From Entelurus aequoreus (lineage: Eukaryota; Chordata; Actinopteri; Syngnathiformes; Syngnathidae), in NCBI RefSeq assembly GCF_033978785.1, contig NC_084736.1, positions 64,596,024 through 64,660,023 of the forward strand: a DNA stretch of 64,000 bases, in the 5' to 3' direction. Position 1 is the stretch's first letter. Each line of letters begins with the position of its first letter. This document shows, in pieces, positions 1 through 12,479 of the stretch. Both the position numbers and the translations under genes were made by a program. The notes below the pieces were generated by a model, which saw nothing but the letters and a program-made list of their open reading frames with translations, was not told the origin of the DNA and did no database searches.

Positions 1-932
1 CGAGTTACGAAACCGCTTTATTATGAAGCTGGCTGATGGTCTTTCTGGCATCACTTCCTCTTCGAACTCAGTTTGTAAACGATCAATGAGTCCATACAAA
101 GCTAAGAGCAGGACATTCAAGAAATACACGGCGCACTTACCCGTGTAAACAATTGTCCGAGGAGGGGGACCTTAAACGATAGTTTAGTGTGGCTGAAACG
201 GGGCTTAGGCTAAATAATTATTCGTTTAAACCGGTTCTCAAATGGGGGTACGGGTACCCCTGGGGGTACTTGAAGGTATGCCAAGGGGTACGTGAGATTT
301 TTTTAAAATATTCTAAAAATAGCAACAATTCAAAAATCCTTTATAAATATATTTATTGGATAATACTTCAACAAAATATGAATGTAAGTTCATAAACTGA
401 ACATCAAATCAAGTAGGCTATTCCATTCATTACAATGCAAACAATGCAATATTCAGTGTTGACAGCTAGATTTTTTGTGGACATGTTCCATAAATATTGA
501 TGTTAAAGGTTTCTTTTTTTGTGAAGAAATGGTTAGAATTAAGTTCATGAATCCAGATGGATCTCTATTACAATCCCCAAAGAGGGCACTTTAAGTTGAT
601 GATTACTTCAATGTGTAGAAATCTTTATTTATAATTGAATCACTTGTTTATTTTTCAACAAGTTTTTAGTTATTTTTATATCTTTTTTTCCAAATAGTTC
701 AAGAAAGACCACAACAAATGAGCAATATTTTGCACTGTTATACAATTTAATAAATCAGAAACTGATGACATAGTGCTGTATTTTACTTCTTTATCTCTTT
801 TTTTCAACCAAAAATGCTTTGCTCTGATTAGGGGGGTACTTGAATTAAAAAAATGTTCACAGGGGGTAAATCACTGAAAAAAGGTTGAGAACCACTGGTT
901 AAGGGGTTATCCGGCTTAGTGTAGACATAGCC
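1..932 (-). mobile_element. PIF/Harbinger element, copy A (cut by window edge)
   Basis: This is the inverted equivalent of the outer part of the elements at 9019-10132 and 30040-31282. The right end reads in from TAA (933-935) and shows the family terminus, whose reverse complement is GGCTATGTCTACACTAAGCC. Shared inner sequence runs from 1 to about 228 (ATAATTATTCGTTTAA and the CGATCAATGAGTCCAT stretch). The left half lies outside the window. The element is split at about 230 by a hAT insertion (231-897). No coding part of the HARBI1-like nuclease is present in the visible portion. Confidence 0.8.
231..897 (+). mobile_element. Non-autonomous hAT-like element nested in Harbinger copy A
   Basis: The ends are inverted: GGTTCTCAAATGGGGGTAC on the left and AAGGTTGAGAACCACTG on the right, matching a CAGTGGTTCTCAA-type hAT terminus. 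The interior is AT-rich and non-coding. An inverted copy lies at 22163-22756 inside a Tc1 element, which defines the boundaries by comparison. The flanks (GTTTAAAC and GTTAAGGG) are compatible with a decayed 8-bp TSD of GTTTAAGG. The left terminus has lost or changed its first bases. Confidence 0.75.
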
Positions 933-935
933 TAA

Positions 936-1982
936 ATTTACATGACAGGGCCTCATGATTTCCCCCATTGACCTCTTCCATCCATGTTGTTCATCATTTC
1001 TTTAGTTTTCTGCATTCAGTCTCTTTAACACTGCTAATGATTGTCCAGTGTGCTTGTCGCCGTACCGCCACACTCCTTTGTCATTTTTTGACATGGAAGT
1101 GCTGTCTTTACGGCCTCCAGTGGACAAGAATGCGGGGGACACAGCTGTGGCTCCATGCCTGCTCACCCACCACAGGGCAGTGTGCTGGTGTCGCACACAG
1201 TTTGTGTTTGTTCCATTTTGTGAAGCCAAGCAACGCAACGTCTACATCAGGCATGAGTTATTTTGCAGGCATGTTGGGTGTGTCGCATCATGTTATGTCA
1301 CAGTTTCACCATGGCGTGTAAAAGGGTAGAAGTCGATGGCTGTGGCGTTTCAGGAGGCTTAACAAGGTGCGAGGACATTTCGGTATTATACTGTTGTAGT
1401 CACACGTCTACAGGGAGTGCCTTTGAGAGATGACTGTTGGAAAAGGTTAGACCAGTCAGACAACTAGTGGCATGCAGAACAAACAAAACCTAGTCCAGCA
1501 ACACAACAAGCAACAAATGCACTCCTACAGTACGGCAACATCATCAACACGAGATGATACAATCTCACAGTCATATGTGTTAAGTGTGGGGGCTTCCTGT
1601 GGTCGAGGGGAATGTGACCTCGGTGAAATGCTGCCCCCATTGACTCCTGGACCCCAGTGCTGCTGATAACCTGTCAGCCTGAGGTGTGGCGTTCACCTCT
1701 TATGCTTCCTAATCTCGCTGTTGATCATGTGACCTGTGGGTCTGTTGGTGGAAGTCGTCCCGTTTCCTCCAGTGATGGTGTCAGATTTCTACTGTAGCGA
1801 GTGAAGGAATTTGTAGGGGGTTCAAAAATGGATGCAATTGCTTCATTATCATTGTGTTAAAAATGCAAATTTACTTTCACTGTGCATCCCATAGTTCCAT
1901 GCAATAATATAGCACACCATTTATTGCAGAGCTATTTAAAGCCACACTTGCATGCATTGATATTTTACTAAAACGTATCTAA
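936..1982. other. Stretch without a recognised feature
   Basis: I see no repeat family, RNA gene or convincing coding exon here. Open frames of 60-120 codons on both strands around 970-1330 and 1470-1670 overlap each other, have no family resemblance and look like chance. This may be single-copy host intergenic or intronic DNA. Confidence 0.5.
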
Positions 1983-2231
1983 AAGCCTACTGAAATGAGA
2001 TTTTCTTATTTAAACGGGGATAGCAGATCCATTCTATGTGTCATACTTGATCATTTCGCGATATTGCCATATTTTTGCTGAAAGGATTTAGTAGAGAACA
2101 TTGACGATCAAGTTCGCAACTTTTGGTCGCTGATAAAAAAAGCCTTGCCTGTACCGGAAGTAGCGTGACGTCAGAGGTTGAAGAGCTCCTCACATCTGCA
2201 CATTGTTTTCAATCATGGATGCCAGCAACGT

Positions 2232-3379
2232 CAATCAATCATCAATCAATGTTTATTTATATAGCCCTAAATCACAAGTGTCTCAAAGGGCTGTACAAGC
2301 CACAACGACATCCTCGGTACAGAGCCCACATACGGGCAAGGAAAAACTCACCCCAGTGGGACGTCGGTGAATGACTATGAGAAACCTTGGAGAGGACCGC
2401 ATATGTGGGTAACCCCCCCCCTCTAGGGGAGACCGAAAGCAACGGATGTCGAGTGGGTCTGACATAACATTGTGAAAGTCCAGTCCACAGTGGATCCAAC
2501 ACATCAGCGGGAGTCCAGTCCACAGCGGGGCCAACAGGAAACCATCCCGAGCGGAGACGGGTCAGCAGCGCAGAGATGTCCCCAACCGATGCACAGGCTA
2601 GTGGTCCACCCGGGGTCCCGGCTCTGGACAGCCAGCACTTCATCCATGGCCACCGGACCTATGCAACTCCCCCTCGCAAGGGACAGGGGAGAAGAGGAGA
2701 GAAGAAAAGAAACGGCAGATCAACTGGTCTAAAAAGGGGGGGTCTATTTAAAGGCTAGATTATACAAATGAGTTTTAAGATGGGACTTAAATGCTTCTAC
2801 TGAGGTAGCATCTCTAACTGTTACCGGGAGGGCATTCCAGGGTACTGGAGCCCAAATAGAAAACGCTCTATAGCCCGCAGACTTTTTTTTGGCTCTGGGA
2901 ATCACTAATAAGCCGGAGTTCTTTGAACGCAGATTTCTTGCCGGGACATATGGTACAATACAATCGGCGAGATAGGCTGGAGCTAAACCGTGCAGTACTT
3001 TATACGTAAGTAGTAAAACCTTAAAGTCGCATCTTAAGTGCACAGGAAGCCAGTGCAGGTGAGCCAGTATAGGCGTAATATGATCAAACTTTCTTGTTTT
3101 TGTCAAAAGCCTTGCAGCCGCATTTTGTACCAACTGTAATCTTTTAATGCTAGACATAGGGAGGCCCGAAAATAATACGTTACAGTAATCGAGACGAGAC
3201 GTAACGAACGCATGAATAATGATCTCAGCGTCGCTAGTGGACAAGATGGAACGAATTTTAGCGATATTACGGAGATGAAAGAAGGCCGTTTTAGTAACAC
3301 TCTTAATGTGTGACTCAAACGAGAGAGTTGGGTCGAAGATAATACCCAGATTCTTTACCGAATCTCCTTGTTTAAAATA
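2232..3379 (-). mobile_element. 5'-truncated L2-like LINE inserted in K1
   Basis: Read on the minus strand, this holds the C-terminal part of ORF2, then a 3' UTR, then the tail GGGCTATATAAATAAACATT followed by (GATT)n repeats at 2232-2250. AACGT flanks both sides (2227-2231 and 3380-3384), consistent with a short TSD of target-primed reverse transcription. The copy at 31305-32145 is nearly identical over shared parts, so both are fairly young. Other pieces of the family are at 22306, 26312, 55435 and 55972. Confidence 0.9.
2744..3373 (-). pseudogene. LINE ORF2 C-terminal region (reverse transcriptase thumb and tail)
   Basis: This is an open frame of roughly 210 codons with no proper start, because the element is 5'-truncated. 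Recognisable L2/CR1-type C-terminal blocks in order are VKNLGIIFDP, TAFFHLRNIAKIRSIL, HAFVTSRLDYCN, RLQLVQNAAARLLT, HITPILAHLHWLPV and FKSHLKTHLYN. The catalytic palm motifs (A, B, FxDD) lie upstream and are missing, so the fragment cannot polymerise. No internal stop is seen. A second copy of the same region is at 31814-32145. Confidence 0.9.
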
Positions 3380-3385
3380 AACGTG

Positions 3386-3550
3386 AGCAATTCTGACCGA
3401 GAAAGCGACGATTACCCCAATAATTTGAGCGAGGATGAAAGATTTGTGGATGAGGAAAGTGAAAGTGAAGGATTAGAGGGCAGTGGAAGCGATTCGGATA
3501 GGGAAGATGCTGTGAGAGGCGGGTGGGACCTAATATTCAGCTGGGAATGA
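3386..3550 (+). pseudogene. Acidic reading frame of Kolobok-like element (type I), 5' end lost
   Basis: About 55 codons, rich in Ser, Asp and Glu (motifs SDRESDDYP, LSEDERFVDEESESE, SGSDSDRED), ending in a stop after FSWE. The start side was removed by the LINE insertion just upstream. The same frame appears at 50361-50543 (with an ATG but also an in-frame TAG) and, in type II form, at 33010, 41078 (minus), 52530 and 56930. I do not recognise the protein; an acidic N-terminal region of the parental transposase is one explanation. Confidence 0.5.
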
Positions 3551-4273
3551 CTAAAACAGTAAATAAACACAAGACATATGTATACTCTATTAGCCACAAC
3601 ACAACCAGGCTTATATTTAATATGCCACAAATTAATTGCGCATAACAAACACCTCCCACCTCCCGTCCATACAACCCACCAATACAACTCAAACACCCGC
3701 ACAACACACTCAATCCCACAGCCCAAAGTACCGTTCACTTTCGCAAAGTTCATACAGCACATATATTTCCCCAAAGTTACGTATGTGACATGCACATAGC
3801 GGCACGCACGTACGGGCAAGCGATCAAATGTTTGGAAGAAAGCTGCGTACTCACTGTAGCGCGTCTGCTATCCAACTCAAAGTCCTCCTGGTTGTGTTGC
3901 TGTAGCCAGCCGCTAATACACCGATCCCACCTACAGCTTTCTTCTTTGCTGTCTTCATTGTCCATTAAAGAAATTGCAAAAGATTCACCAACACAGATGT
4001 CCAGAATACTGTGGAATTTTGCGATGAAAACAGAGCTGTTTGTATTGGGACACAATGGTGTCCCAATACTTCCGCTCAATCCGTGATGTCACGCGCAAAC
4101 TTCATCATACCGAGACGTTTTCAGCCAGATATTTCCCGGGAAATTTAAAATTGCACTTAATAAGTTAACCCGGCCGTATTGGCATGTGTTGCAATGTTAA
4201 GATTTCATCATTGATATATAAACTATCAGACTGCGTGGTCGGTACTAGTGGGTTTCATTAGGCCTTTAAACTA

Positions 4274-5282
4274 CAGTGATACCTCAATTTACCTTAACTT
4301 ATGAGTAATTCGAAATACAAGCATTCTATCATGTTTACGTTGTGAGCATACCTTGAGTTACGAGCATTTTCATTGTCGGTTGAAGTAATATTTTTAACAG
4401 GGTTGTGCCGTTTAAGCAATAAAGAGTTAAAATATTTTAGATGTGCTTTATTTGTAGATAAATATACATGAGTTTTGATTAGACAATCGATGAGCGCCTC
4501 TTAGAGATCAACACAATCCTGCCATCGGAACTAAGAAAGTTATTGTGAGGAAAATCGGAAGACCAAATCAGAGAAACAAACCATTAAAAACATTTTTACC
4601 GGTTAGCAACCTACCCGACGAGTTATCCTCGCAATATCATTTTCCGTTGCATCACACAAGCTGCAACCAGTCTGCAGCATGCGACCACAAACATTTATAT
4701 ATTAAAATATTGAGAAGCTGCAGATGCTGTGTTTGTGTTTCAATTAGTTCTGACTCAACAAAGTGGACAATCGAGCATTACTTTTGGCACACCGACATAC
4801 AAATTGCTCGTCTGGTGTGTCACTCGGATACGTCTGTGTGGAACATAAACAACGATATCCTAGTTCCTACTGTTAAACTGCAGAGACAGTGTTGTCAGAT
4901 GTCACAATAGAAACAAGCAACCAACTCTATGAAAACAAATTGCTTATAATAAGTGGGGTAATAAGTGGACTTGGCAACACTGGCAATAGAAGCCCCCCGA
5001 AGGAAACACCGCATTAGTCTGTTTCCTAAGGTAAATGGTGTACAATATTATTACATAAAACTACTAGTAGTTGTTTTGTAGCAGATGCTATTGTAATGTT
5101 CTTGAACAATATTTATTACCTAACAGTTTGTTTTTCTTTTTAAAAGGCATGTTACATGCTATAATTGTGGTGTTTTGGAAGGGCCAAGCATGGATTAAGT
5201 TGAGGACTGCTTTGAGATATGAGTGTTTTGAGATACGAGCTTGGTCGTGAACGCAATGTGCTTATAAGTTGAAGTACCACTG
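4274..5282. mobile_element. TIR element with TA flanks (Tc1/mariner-like or similar, non-autonomous)
   Basis: The left end CAGTGATACCTCAATTTAC follows TA (4272-4273); the right end AAGTTGAAGTACCACTG is followed by TA (5283-5284). The termini are imperfect inverted repeats of a CAGTGGTACCTCAACTT type. The interior has related direct and inverted motifs (tacgagcat, gagatacgagc). An open frame at 4545-4910 has no family resemblance. Superfamily assignment rests on the TA duplication only. Confidence 0.6.
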
Positions 5283-5284
5283 TA

Positions 5285-7172
5285 TTGTATTCAAGAGTGA
5301 AAGTCACAAATCTTGTTTTAAAATGTATATTAGTTGACAAGCATGCTTGCGAAACCTCAATGCTAGTTTTGTCTAAAAAGCACCCTAAATGATCAGGTAT
5401 ATATTTACAAATTCCCCGTAGAAAGTTTTCAACATTTTCTTGGAAATGTACAGGAAGCCTCTGATACCAACCCTAGCGAGATTTACACCCTGTTTTGTCC
5501 TTCTAGTTTCCACTTTGAGGAAATGTCCTAAGTACATGTCAATGCATACCCAAATAGGCCCGGGTAAACAAGTCAATTAATCGAACAACAAATAAAAATG
5601 AAGTCGATGACTTTGCCTGCATCGATAAAATGGTATGTCCATTTTCTTTGTCTCTCGCTTCAAACAGGGACAAATATTTCTCAATCTGCGCATCGCTCTC
5701 AGTACCTGAGCACGTTTATTTGAACGCAGTGAGCCCTCTTTTCAGTTATCTACAATCTTTGTCTCGGTACGCAGCAAGCGGGACCGCTAACTTACACGCA
5801 TAGAATATACGGACATTGCCTCCCTACTCGTGTTACGCCAGTAAGAAATTTAGCAAAGTAACAAAAATCTGATTACAAAGCCAAATGTCCCATTGTGGTA
5901 ATATTTTAGCTTCAAACCGAATGGCCAATATGAGCCCATCAACACGGACGAACGAGTGAGAATGCCGTGATGGCAACATAAAGACAACACCCAACCTATT
6001 TTTCCAACCTGGAATTTTTTTTTAAGATGCTCAATATTTATTTAAGTAAAGTTTTTTGCTTATAGAAATGAGAGTCTCTATTATTATTTTATTTACTAAG
6101 GATAATTAAAAGGCATTTACCTTGCAATTACAGTACAATGGTAAACAATTCTACAGTTATAAGAAATAAAAGTTGATATCATTTAATCATATAATTGCAT
6201 TATTACTATATATTATGATTACATTAGTGCCTAGTTTGGTCACAAAATAATGCTGACAATAATATTGTGTATCGGCAATAATTTCTGGGACAACCAAAAC
6301 ATATGCCCTTACCAAGAAAACCAGTCATCTACCCACAACCACAGGACACTTTATAAGGCGCACCTGTCCAATAATGCAAACACAAATAATGTTTAATGAG
6401 TACATGCAATTAAAGTTTTATCTCCCACTTTTATCCAATTAACCCTAACAAGGCCTCACCTCTGGCAGTGGTTTAGCCACATTCCGACTGCAACGTTCTG
6501 CCAATTTAATTGTTTTCTTTGTTGAATGAGTTTAATGCGGGAGAACTTAAGAGCTCTGACCTCAAATACCTTTGGAATGAGCTCGAACAGATATTGTAAG
6601 CCAGGCCTCCTTGTTGAACAACAGTGACCTATGACCTCACAAGTGTTCGTAATGAATGGACTAAATCCTACAAACACGCTTTGTTGACAATTTCCAGTAT
6701 TCCCTGACTTGGAGTATATAAGAGCGGTGTATATATTTTCCTATATTGCCTGAGAAGGAGTCTGCAGTCAAGAACTAGTCATCGATAGGTGGCGATTGAT
6801 CGCTTTGAGCTGATTGACACACCAATGTTTTCAAATCCCATGAAACACTATTTCAGCGCTGACAATTTTCCAGGAATTTTCAATGTGCTCCGTCATACTC
6901 GCCCCCTCGCTCCTTACCTCGGCATTGAGTCTTTTCCTCAAGACATTGCAGTGCGTTTGTGTTACACGGAGGCTAAGCCCCGGCTCTCAACCATACAGTG
7001 CAACATGTATATTTTCACGGTCAAAACGCAAATCCTTCACAAGCATTTGTTGCAGGAGGAAGTGCCGCTGCAGTACAAACACTGAGCTGTTTGGCACACA
7101 CTCGATTTTAATGTGTGTGGGACAGAATGGGTTAGTCCAATGAATGTTGTACCCATGCCACCTTCATGCATA
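5285..7172. other. Stretch without a recognised feature
   Basis: AT-rich, probably single-copy sequence. A motif TTATAAGGCGCACCTGTCCA near 6351 resembles the end of the CCGTATTTTTCGGACT element family (see 16853-17706) but no partner end is seen. TATATAAGAGCGG at 6716 looks like a TATA box, but nothing coding that I recognise follows. Short open frames at 6789-7143 are overlapping and unconvincing. Confidence 0.45.
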
Positions 7173-7180
7173 CTCTTAAG

Positions 7181-7777
7181 CAGGGGTGTCAAACGTACGG
7201 CCCGAGGGCCGGATCAGGCCCGCGAACAGGTGTTATCCGGCCCGCGGGATGAGTTTGCTAAGTATAAAAATGAACCTGAAATTTTTCCATGAAACAAACT
7301 GCTGTTCTAAATGTGTCCACTGGACGTCGGAATAGCAATTCTTTGTATCTTTGTAGATGATGCTACATATGTACAAAATATACCACATTATGTAAGTACA
7401 TCAGTCGACGAAAATGATCAAACTACATAAATAACATACTGTAATTTGATTTTGATATCATTTTTTTATCTTGATAGATTGAAAATGAACACCAATGAGT
7501 TGACTGATGAACATTATCAAATAATTTCTTCAGGAAATATAAATAACGACAAATAAAGACAGAATGCTATTAACCGCAACATGTAAGTGTAAAAAAAAAC
7601 TACAACATTATAATTTGTACATTTTCGCGATGTGCTTGTTCTATTTTTAAACAAAGAAAACAATCTAAAGTTGTCTTTATTTTTAAGTTATCGTGCAGTG
7701 ATTTTACCAGTCCGGCCCACTTGGGAGTAGATTTCTCTCCATGTGGCCCCCGATCTAAAATGAGTTTGACACCTCTG
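7181..7777 (+). mobile_element. Non-autonomous hAT element, CAGGGGTGTCAAAC family
   Basis: The left end CAGGGGTGTCAAACGTACGG and right end TGAGTTTGACACCTCTG are inverted repeats. They are flanked by CTCTTAAG (7173-7180) and CTCTAAAG (7778-7785), an 8-bp TSD with one change, as expected for hAT. Subterminal GC-rich blocks (GGCCCGAGGGCCGG, AGTCCGGCCCACTTGG) are typical of the family. The interior is AT-rich and non-coding. A sister copy is at 19241-20345. Confidence 0.9.
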
Positions 7778-8091
7778 CTCTAAAGGCTTTTTGTCTCGAC
7801 ATATCTTAAAAAAAGAAAGAAACAGGGAGCAGGTGTTGTTTAGACGTAATGAAATACACAATAAAACACAACCTCACATAGAGAATGAATAGTGGACCTG
7901 CTTCGTACTTGCTCATACTTGCCAACCTTGAGACCTCCGATTCCGGGAGGTGGGGCGTGGTCGGGGGCGGGAAGGGGGTGTGGTTGGGGGCAGAGGGCGT
8001 GGTTGGGGGCGTGGTTAAGAGGGGAGGATTATATTTACAGCTAGAATTCACCAACTCGAGTATTTCATATATATTCCATTCATATATATAT

Positions 8092-8305
<214 letters not shown>

Positions 8306-9018
8306 TGAAATACTTGACTTTCAGTGAATTCTGGCTATATATATTTATTTCATTATACATATAAATAAAAGAAATACTTGAATTTCAGTGTTCTGGAGGC
8401 TATCCAGTAGATGGCAGTATTGTCCTGTTTAAGAGTGTCACAACATTGCTGTTTACGGCAGACAAATTGCTTTACGGTAGATGAAAACGTGACTGCTGTT
8501 GTTGTGTGTTGTTACCGCGCTGGGAGGACGTTAATGAAACTGCCTAACAATAAACCCACATAAGAATCCAAGAACTCGCCATCGATCATTCTACAGTTAT
8601 AACGTGATTGGGCAGGCACGCTGTTTATATCGTGGGAAAGCGGACGTGAAAACAGACTGTCGCCGCTGTCCCCACTCAGTCCGCATTGAGCTGGAGGGGG
8701 CGTGGCCTCCAGCTCCGGCTGAATTCCGGGAGTTTATCGGGAGAAAATTTCTTCCGGGAGGTTATCGGGAGAGGCGCTGAATTCCGGGAGTCTCCCGGTA
8801 AAACCGGGAGGGTTGGCAAGTATGTACTTGCTTGATGTCCAACCATTTTCCCTCCCCTCACTTACATCCCATCCCTCTTCTGGCGAGATTTTCCCTTCAA
8901 CCCACCCATTATTATATGATATTACACATAAGAAATGATGTATGTCAAGAATATTAATTCATTCATTCATTTCCAAAAAGCTAAGGACCAGGAAGCTGGA
9001 TTTCTCCCTTCACTATAA

Positions 9019-10132
9019 GGCCCTGTCTACATTAAGCCGGATAACTCCTTAAACGAATAATTATTTACCTTAGCCCCGTTTCAACCACACTAAACCATTG
9101 TTTAAGGTTCCCCTCCTTGGATACTTTTTTACACGGTTAAGTGCGCCGTGTATTTCTTAAATCTCCAGCTCTTAGCTTTGTATGGACTCATTGATCGTTT
9201 ACAAAGTGAGTTCGGAGAGGAAGTGATGCCAGAAAGACCGCGCCCCTAACAGGAAGTGACGTCCGAAAGAACGCGCCACAGCCAGCTTCATAACAACCTG
9301 TTTCCACTCGGAGGTAAACACTAGAAATATGGAGGCGAGTCATCCAGACATGCCCGTGTTTCTCCTTCCACTTCATGTACAGACGCTTGTGGAAATCACA
9401 CATGAATACCTTAAGAGAAAGCGATTGCAGCTATTTGGGATACAACACTTCTCAGACGGTATGAGGACTTTCAAATGTCCGGGTCAGCTGTGATTCTACT
9501 TACCGAAAAACTTTGTCCATTAGTCGAAGGACAGACAACGAAAATGCGGGCTCCCGTGGATGTGCTTTGTATTACCTGGCCGACAAGGGAAGACTACGGG
9601 AAACATCGAATGCATTTGGAATGGCAAAGCAGACTGTATCAGTTATTGTCCGCCATGTATGTCGCGGACTCAACGTCTAGGTCCAGAGTATATAAAGTCA
9701 CCAAAAACGAATGGACAATGAAGGTGAAGGCAAAAGAGTGAGGAGTGTCCTGACCAGATATCTAGATCCCTAGATTGATTGTTGTAAAATGTTCTTTATC
9801 ACATTGTTTACTTTTACATGTCCATTCAAGATTTGATTCATTTATGATGGCTCAGGTGTGATTCACTACAATAGGTCCCCACAGCACACCGGATTCCAGT
9901 TAATTGAAATACCACAACACTGGATATTGTTCAGATAAGTTACATTTCATTACAGAACTTGCACACAAAGAAACACTGGAGGTGACTATGACGTGCACAT
10001 TTTTCCGCACATGCGTATTAGGCCGCGTTGCGCCGGCAGACGGAGCGGGGCAGGGGGTCTTAAACGACCAATGTGTTTGTGTGGACAAGGATAAGGTTGG
10101 GGGGGATTTACCCTGGATAACCTTAAGGGGCC
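9019..10132 (+). mobile_element. PIF/Harbinger element, copy B, with TAA TSD
   Basis: The left end GGCCCTGTCTACATTAAGCC is preceded by TAA (9016-9018). The right end GGATAACCTTAAGGGGCC is followed by TAA (10133-10135). A 3-bp TWA duplication is diagnostic for PIF/Harbinger. Inside is a decayed HARBI1-like nuclease N-terminal fragment. The catalytic DDE region is deleted, so this copy is non-autonomous. It shares both subterminal regions with copies A and C. Confidence 0.92.
9360..9741 (+). pseudogene. HARBI1-like transposase (nuclease) N-terminal fragment
   Basis: In-frame pieces match the start of fish Harbinger nucleases: ITHEYLKRKR before 9430, then from 9475 SGSAVILLTEKLCPLVEG and TKMRAPVDVL. 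In the other copy the equivalent region includes MFVTECVV. The frame shifts around 9440-9475 and again after 9570. No DDE catalytic motif remains. The product would have cut and joined transposon DNA in the nucleus together with a Myb-like partner. Confidence 0.8.
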
Positions 10133-10238
10133 TAAGTCTTATTTTTGTAGTGTCTTCTACAGTAGCTGTTTTATTTTGCTCTATTAACAGGAGTGCGCTG
10201 ATGTTTTTAATGACAAAAAAGCTAGGCAAAGATTATTT

Positions 10239-10760
10239 GAATGAATGAATGAATGAAATAAGTTTATTTCGGTCATATAATCAACCATTAACCATTTTGT
10301 GTGACAGTACAGTACAAATTATACATATATAACAATCATACACATTTACACACAAAAAGAAAAGAAAAGAAAAAGCATAACCGAAAAAGGAATAGGCTGA
10401 AGCCAAGGCTTATATTTGCCTATCCTATACCTTCACTGAAAATAAGATTACCTGGAACATCAACATTAAAAAGAAAAAAAAATCAATGGGATGAAAGTAA
10501 TCATTGCTATATTTTATAATTTTCAATTATTTCACCTTTCAATGTTTTCTTAAACCTTAACAAAGACGTACATGTCTTCAACTCATCACTGAGCTTGTTC
10601 CACCATTTAACTCCTAAAACTGAAATACATTTGTATTTTGTATTCGTTCTTGCTTTACATATTCCAAAAACCAATATCCCCCGTAAATTATAGTTTTCTC
10701 CTCTTAATTGAAATAACCTAAGAATACAATGACAACATTTTTAAAATCTGCTGCCAATTG
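10239..10760 (-). mobile_element. LINE 3' end with (TTCA)n tail
   Basis: On the minus strand, a decayed ORF2 C-terminus is followed by an AT-rich 3' UTR ending ATGACCGAAATAAACTT and a (CATT)n simple-repeat tail (10239-10257). It is 5'-truncated. A different family from the L2-like copies at 2232 and 31305, judged by tail and coding sequence. Confidence 0.8.
10507..10742 (-). pseudogene. LINE ORF2 C-terminus
   Basis: The minus strand reads without a stop through CILRLFQLRGENYN, then TNTKYKCISVLGVKWWNKLS and FKKTLKGEIIENYKI to a stop at 10507-10509. The WWNKLS and FKKTLK blocks are the usual C-terminal end of fish LINE reverse transcriptases. About 78 codons remain; all catalytic parts are absent. 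Confidence 0.78.
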
Positions 10761-11360
10761 CGGGCCACCCCTTGAATAGCCCAAATGATGAAAAAGAGAG
10801 GACCTAAAAATAAAACCTTGAGGAACACTACTTGTATAACTAAATGAGTTTAACAATGACTACTAGGATCTTCTTACAGTGGTCAAAGTTATTCTATACA
10901 ATAGGAGCACTCTAGTGTTTTAAGGGATTTGTTGCAAATATTTTTGTCTCCCAAGTTTTGAAGTGATGAGTTTTGGGCCGGTAGCATGTCAGGAAAACAC
11001 AGTATAAAGGGAGCAAGGAGTGTGGCAGGAATAATTTTTTCCTCTTATACATTCATCCAGCCATCCATTTCCTACCGCTTGTCAGTAGCAACCACATAGA
11101 ACATCATGTGCACTTATGCATGTTGTACTTTATGGAGCTGCCCTTTATGCTCATAGATTTTCAGATGATGTTGGGAAAGAATCAATGCCAAACATCCACT
11201 ACCAGGAATGCAAGTCCATTGGAGGAAATCTGCAGTTAGATAGTATTGGGAAATAGATTTTTCCAAGACCACCCCGCTCCTCCTCCCTTCCCCACAAGCT
11301 TTCTCTTCAATACTCACTGCAATTACTTCACAGTCAACGGAGAGATGGAGGCAGAGAAAA

Positions 11361-11397
<37 letters not shown>

Positions 11398-12479
11398 GTG
11401 TATGTGTGTGCATAAAATAAGGCTTGATTAAACTCAAGGGATTGTGTATACGTCCAGGTGTTTACCCTTGGAAAGGTGTGGAATGTCCATTGCACATTTG
11501 CATGTCGAACAGCATAAGGCATTTCTCAGAAACCTCTTTCGTCAAATTCCATACCTGTGCAGGCATGTAGAAACGGACATGCGCACAAACACACATGCAC
11601 GCACACACATGTCTACAAACACACGTTGTTTGTGTTCGATCCCCTTGGGAATCTGAAAGAAGGTGTTCGATGTGCCTCTGGCCTATCTCCAGCTCTACGT
11701 ACAGACTTCCCTCTTATTCCCCCCCAACTCCTATTCCTCATCTTGCATGCTATGCTATTATCTTTTCTCATTCTCCTTGGCTTCCTTTCTATGCCTTCTC
11801 TTGGCCTCCCTATCGCTTCTGTCCTATACTCATTTCTCTCACCCTCTCATTCCCTATATCCATTCACTCCTCCCCCAGACCTCTCTATCTTCCCTCTCCT
11901 CCCTCATCTTTTCGTGTCGGCCTTTCTCATCCCCCCTTTACTATTATTTTTCCCCTACTGTCCTCCTTTGCCTTTCTCTCTCTACCCTCTGTGTCGCTAA
12001 TTCTCATAGCGTCTCTCACTCGCTTCACTCTGCAACAATAAATTACACACAAACTCAATGTACATCTTTTTGTTCTGCCCGCCAGATAATTCAATTAATT
12101 TGAGCCGGGCTCTGCATTCCGAATGATAAATGCATTGGCGATGCAATTAAACAGGGCGGTGTATTAAAGCACTCCCAGCAAGCTCCCATACAATACGTAC
12201 ATGCACATCACCTTCTGCATACCCTAAGAGGCCAGTATTTCTGCTGAGAAAAACAATTGCCTGTTTTTACTTACTTTTGGATGTTACTGGTCCATTGAAT
12301 ACACTTTTGTCCTGCTCGTGTATGGTCAGACAATGTTGGTAATTTTGTACCAAAAAACATTTGTATCATACCTTTTTTTGGAGCACCAAATTCAGCTAAG
12401 GTCTGAACTCTAATTTCTATGGACCAATACAATTTGTTTTTTTTCTTTCCATAAAAGATTGTCTGTATAAGCAACAAGA
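10761..12479. other. Unassigned stretch with TG microsatellite and polypyrimidine tract
   Basis: A V-SINE-like 3' tail on the minus strand lies at 11053-11082 (CCATCCATTTCCTACCGCTT). A (TG)n run lies at 11363-11391. From about 11690 to 12010 the plus strand is strongly pyrimidine-rich (C/T), giving three overlapping open frames rich in Ser, Leu and Pro that are composition artefacts. I recognise no gene. Confidence 0.55.

Larger units (their letters stand above)
1983..4265 (+). mobile_element. Kolobok-like TTAA element, copy K1 (core type I), split by a LINE
   Basis: The left end AAGCCTACTGAAATGA follows CTAA (a decayed TTAA); the right end TTTCATTAGGCCT is followed by TTAA (4266-4269). The family termini are AGGCCTACTGAAA inverted repeats. 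TTAA target duplication with AGG ends matches what is known of Kolobok (T2-type) elements; piggyBac also uses TTAA, but its ends differ. About 1.15 kb of LINE (2232-3379) is inserted after the stretch GCCAGCAACGT. The core after 3490 is type I, shared with 26511-28193 and 50132-51244. Confidence 0.8.

Noticed and set aside
968..1329. Overlapping frames on both strands
   Set aside because: Several frames overlap in the same segment without codon or domain evidence.
4545..4910. 121-codon frame inside the TA-flanked element
   Set aside because: No transposase motif, no family resemblance and no context support; likely chance.
11557..12103. Three overlapping frames of about 147 codons
   Set aside because: All three frames of a polypyrimidine stretch are open because stop codons need purines; no domain or start context supports them.
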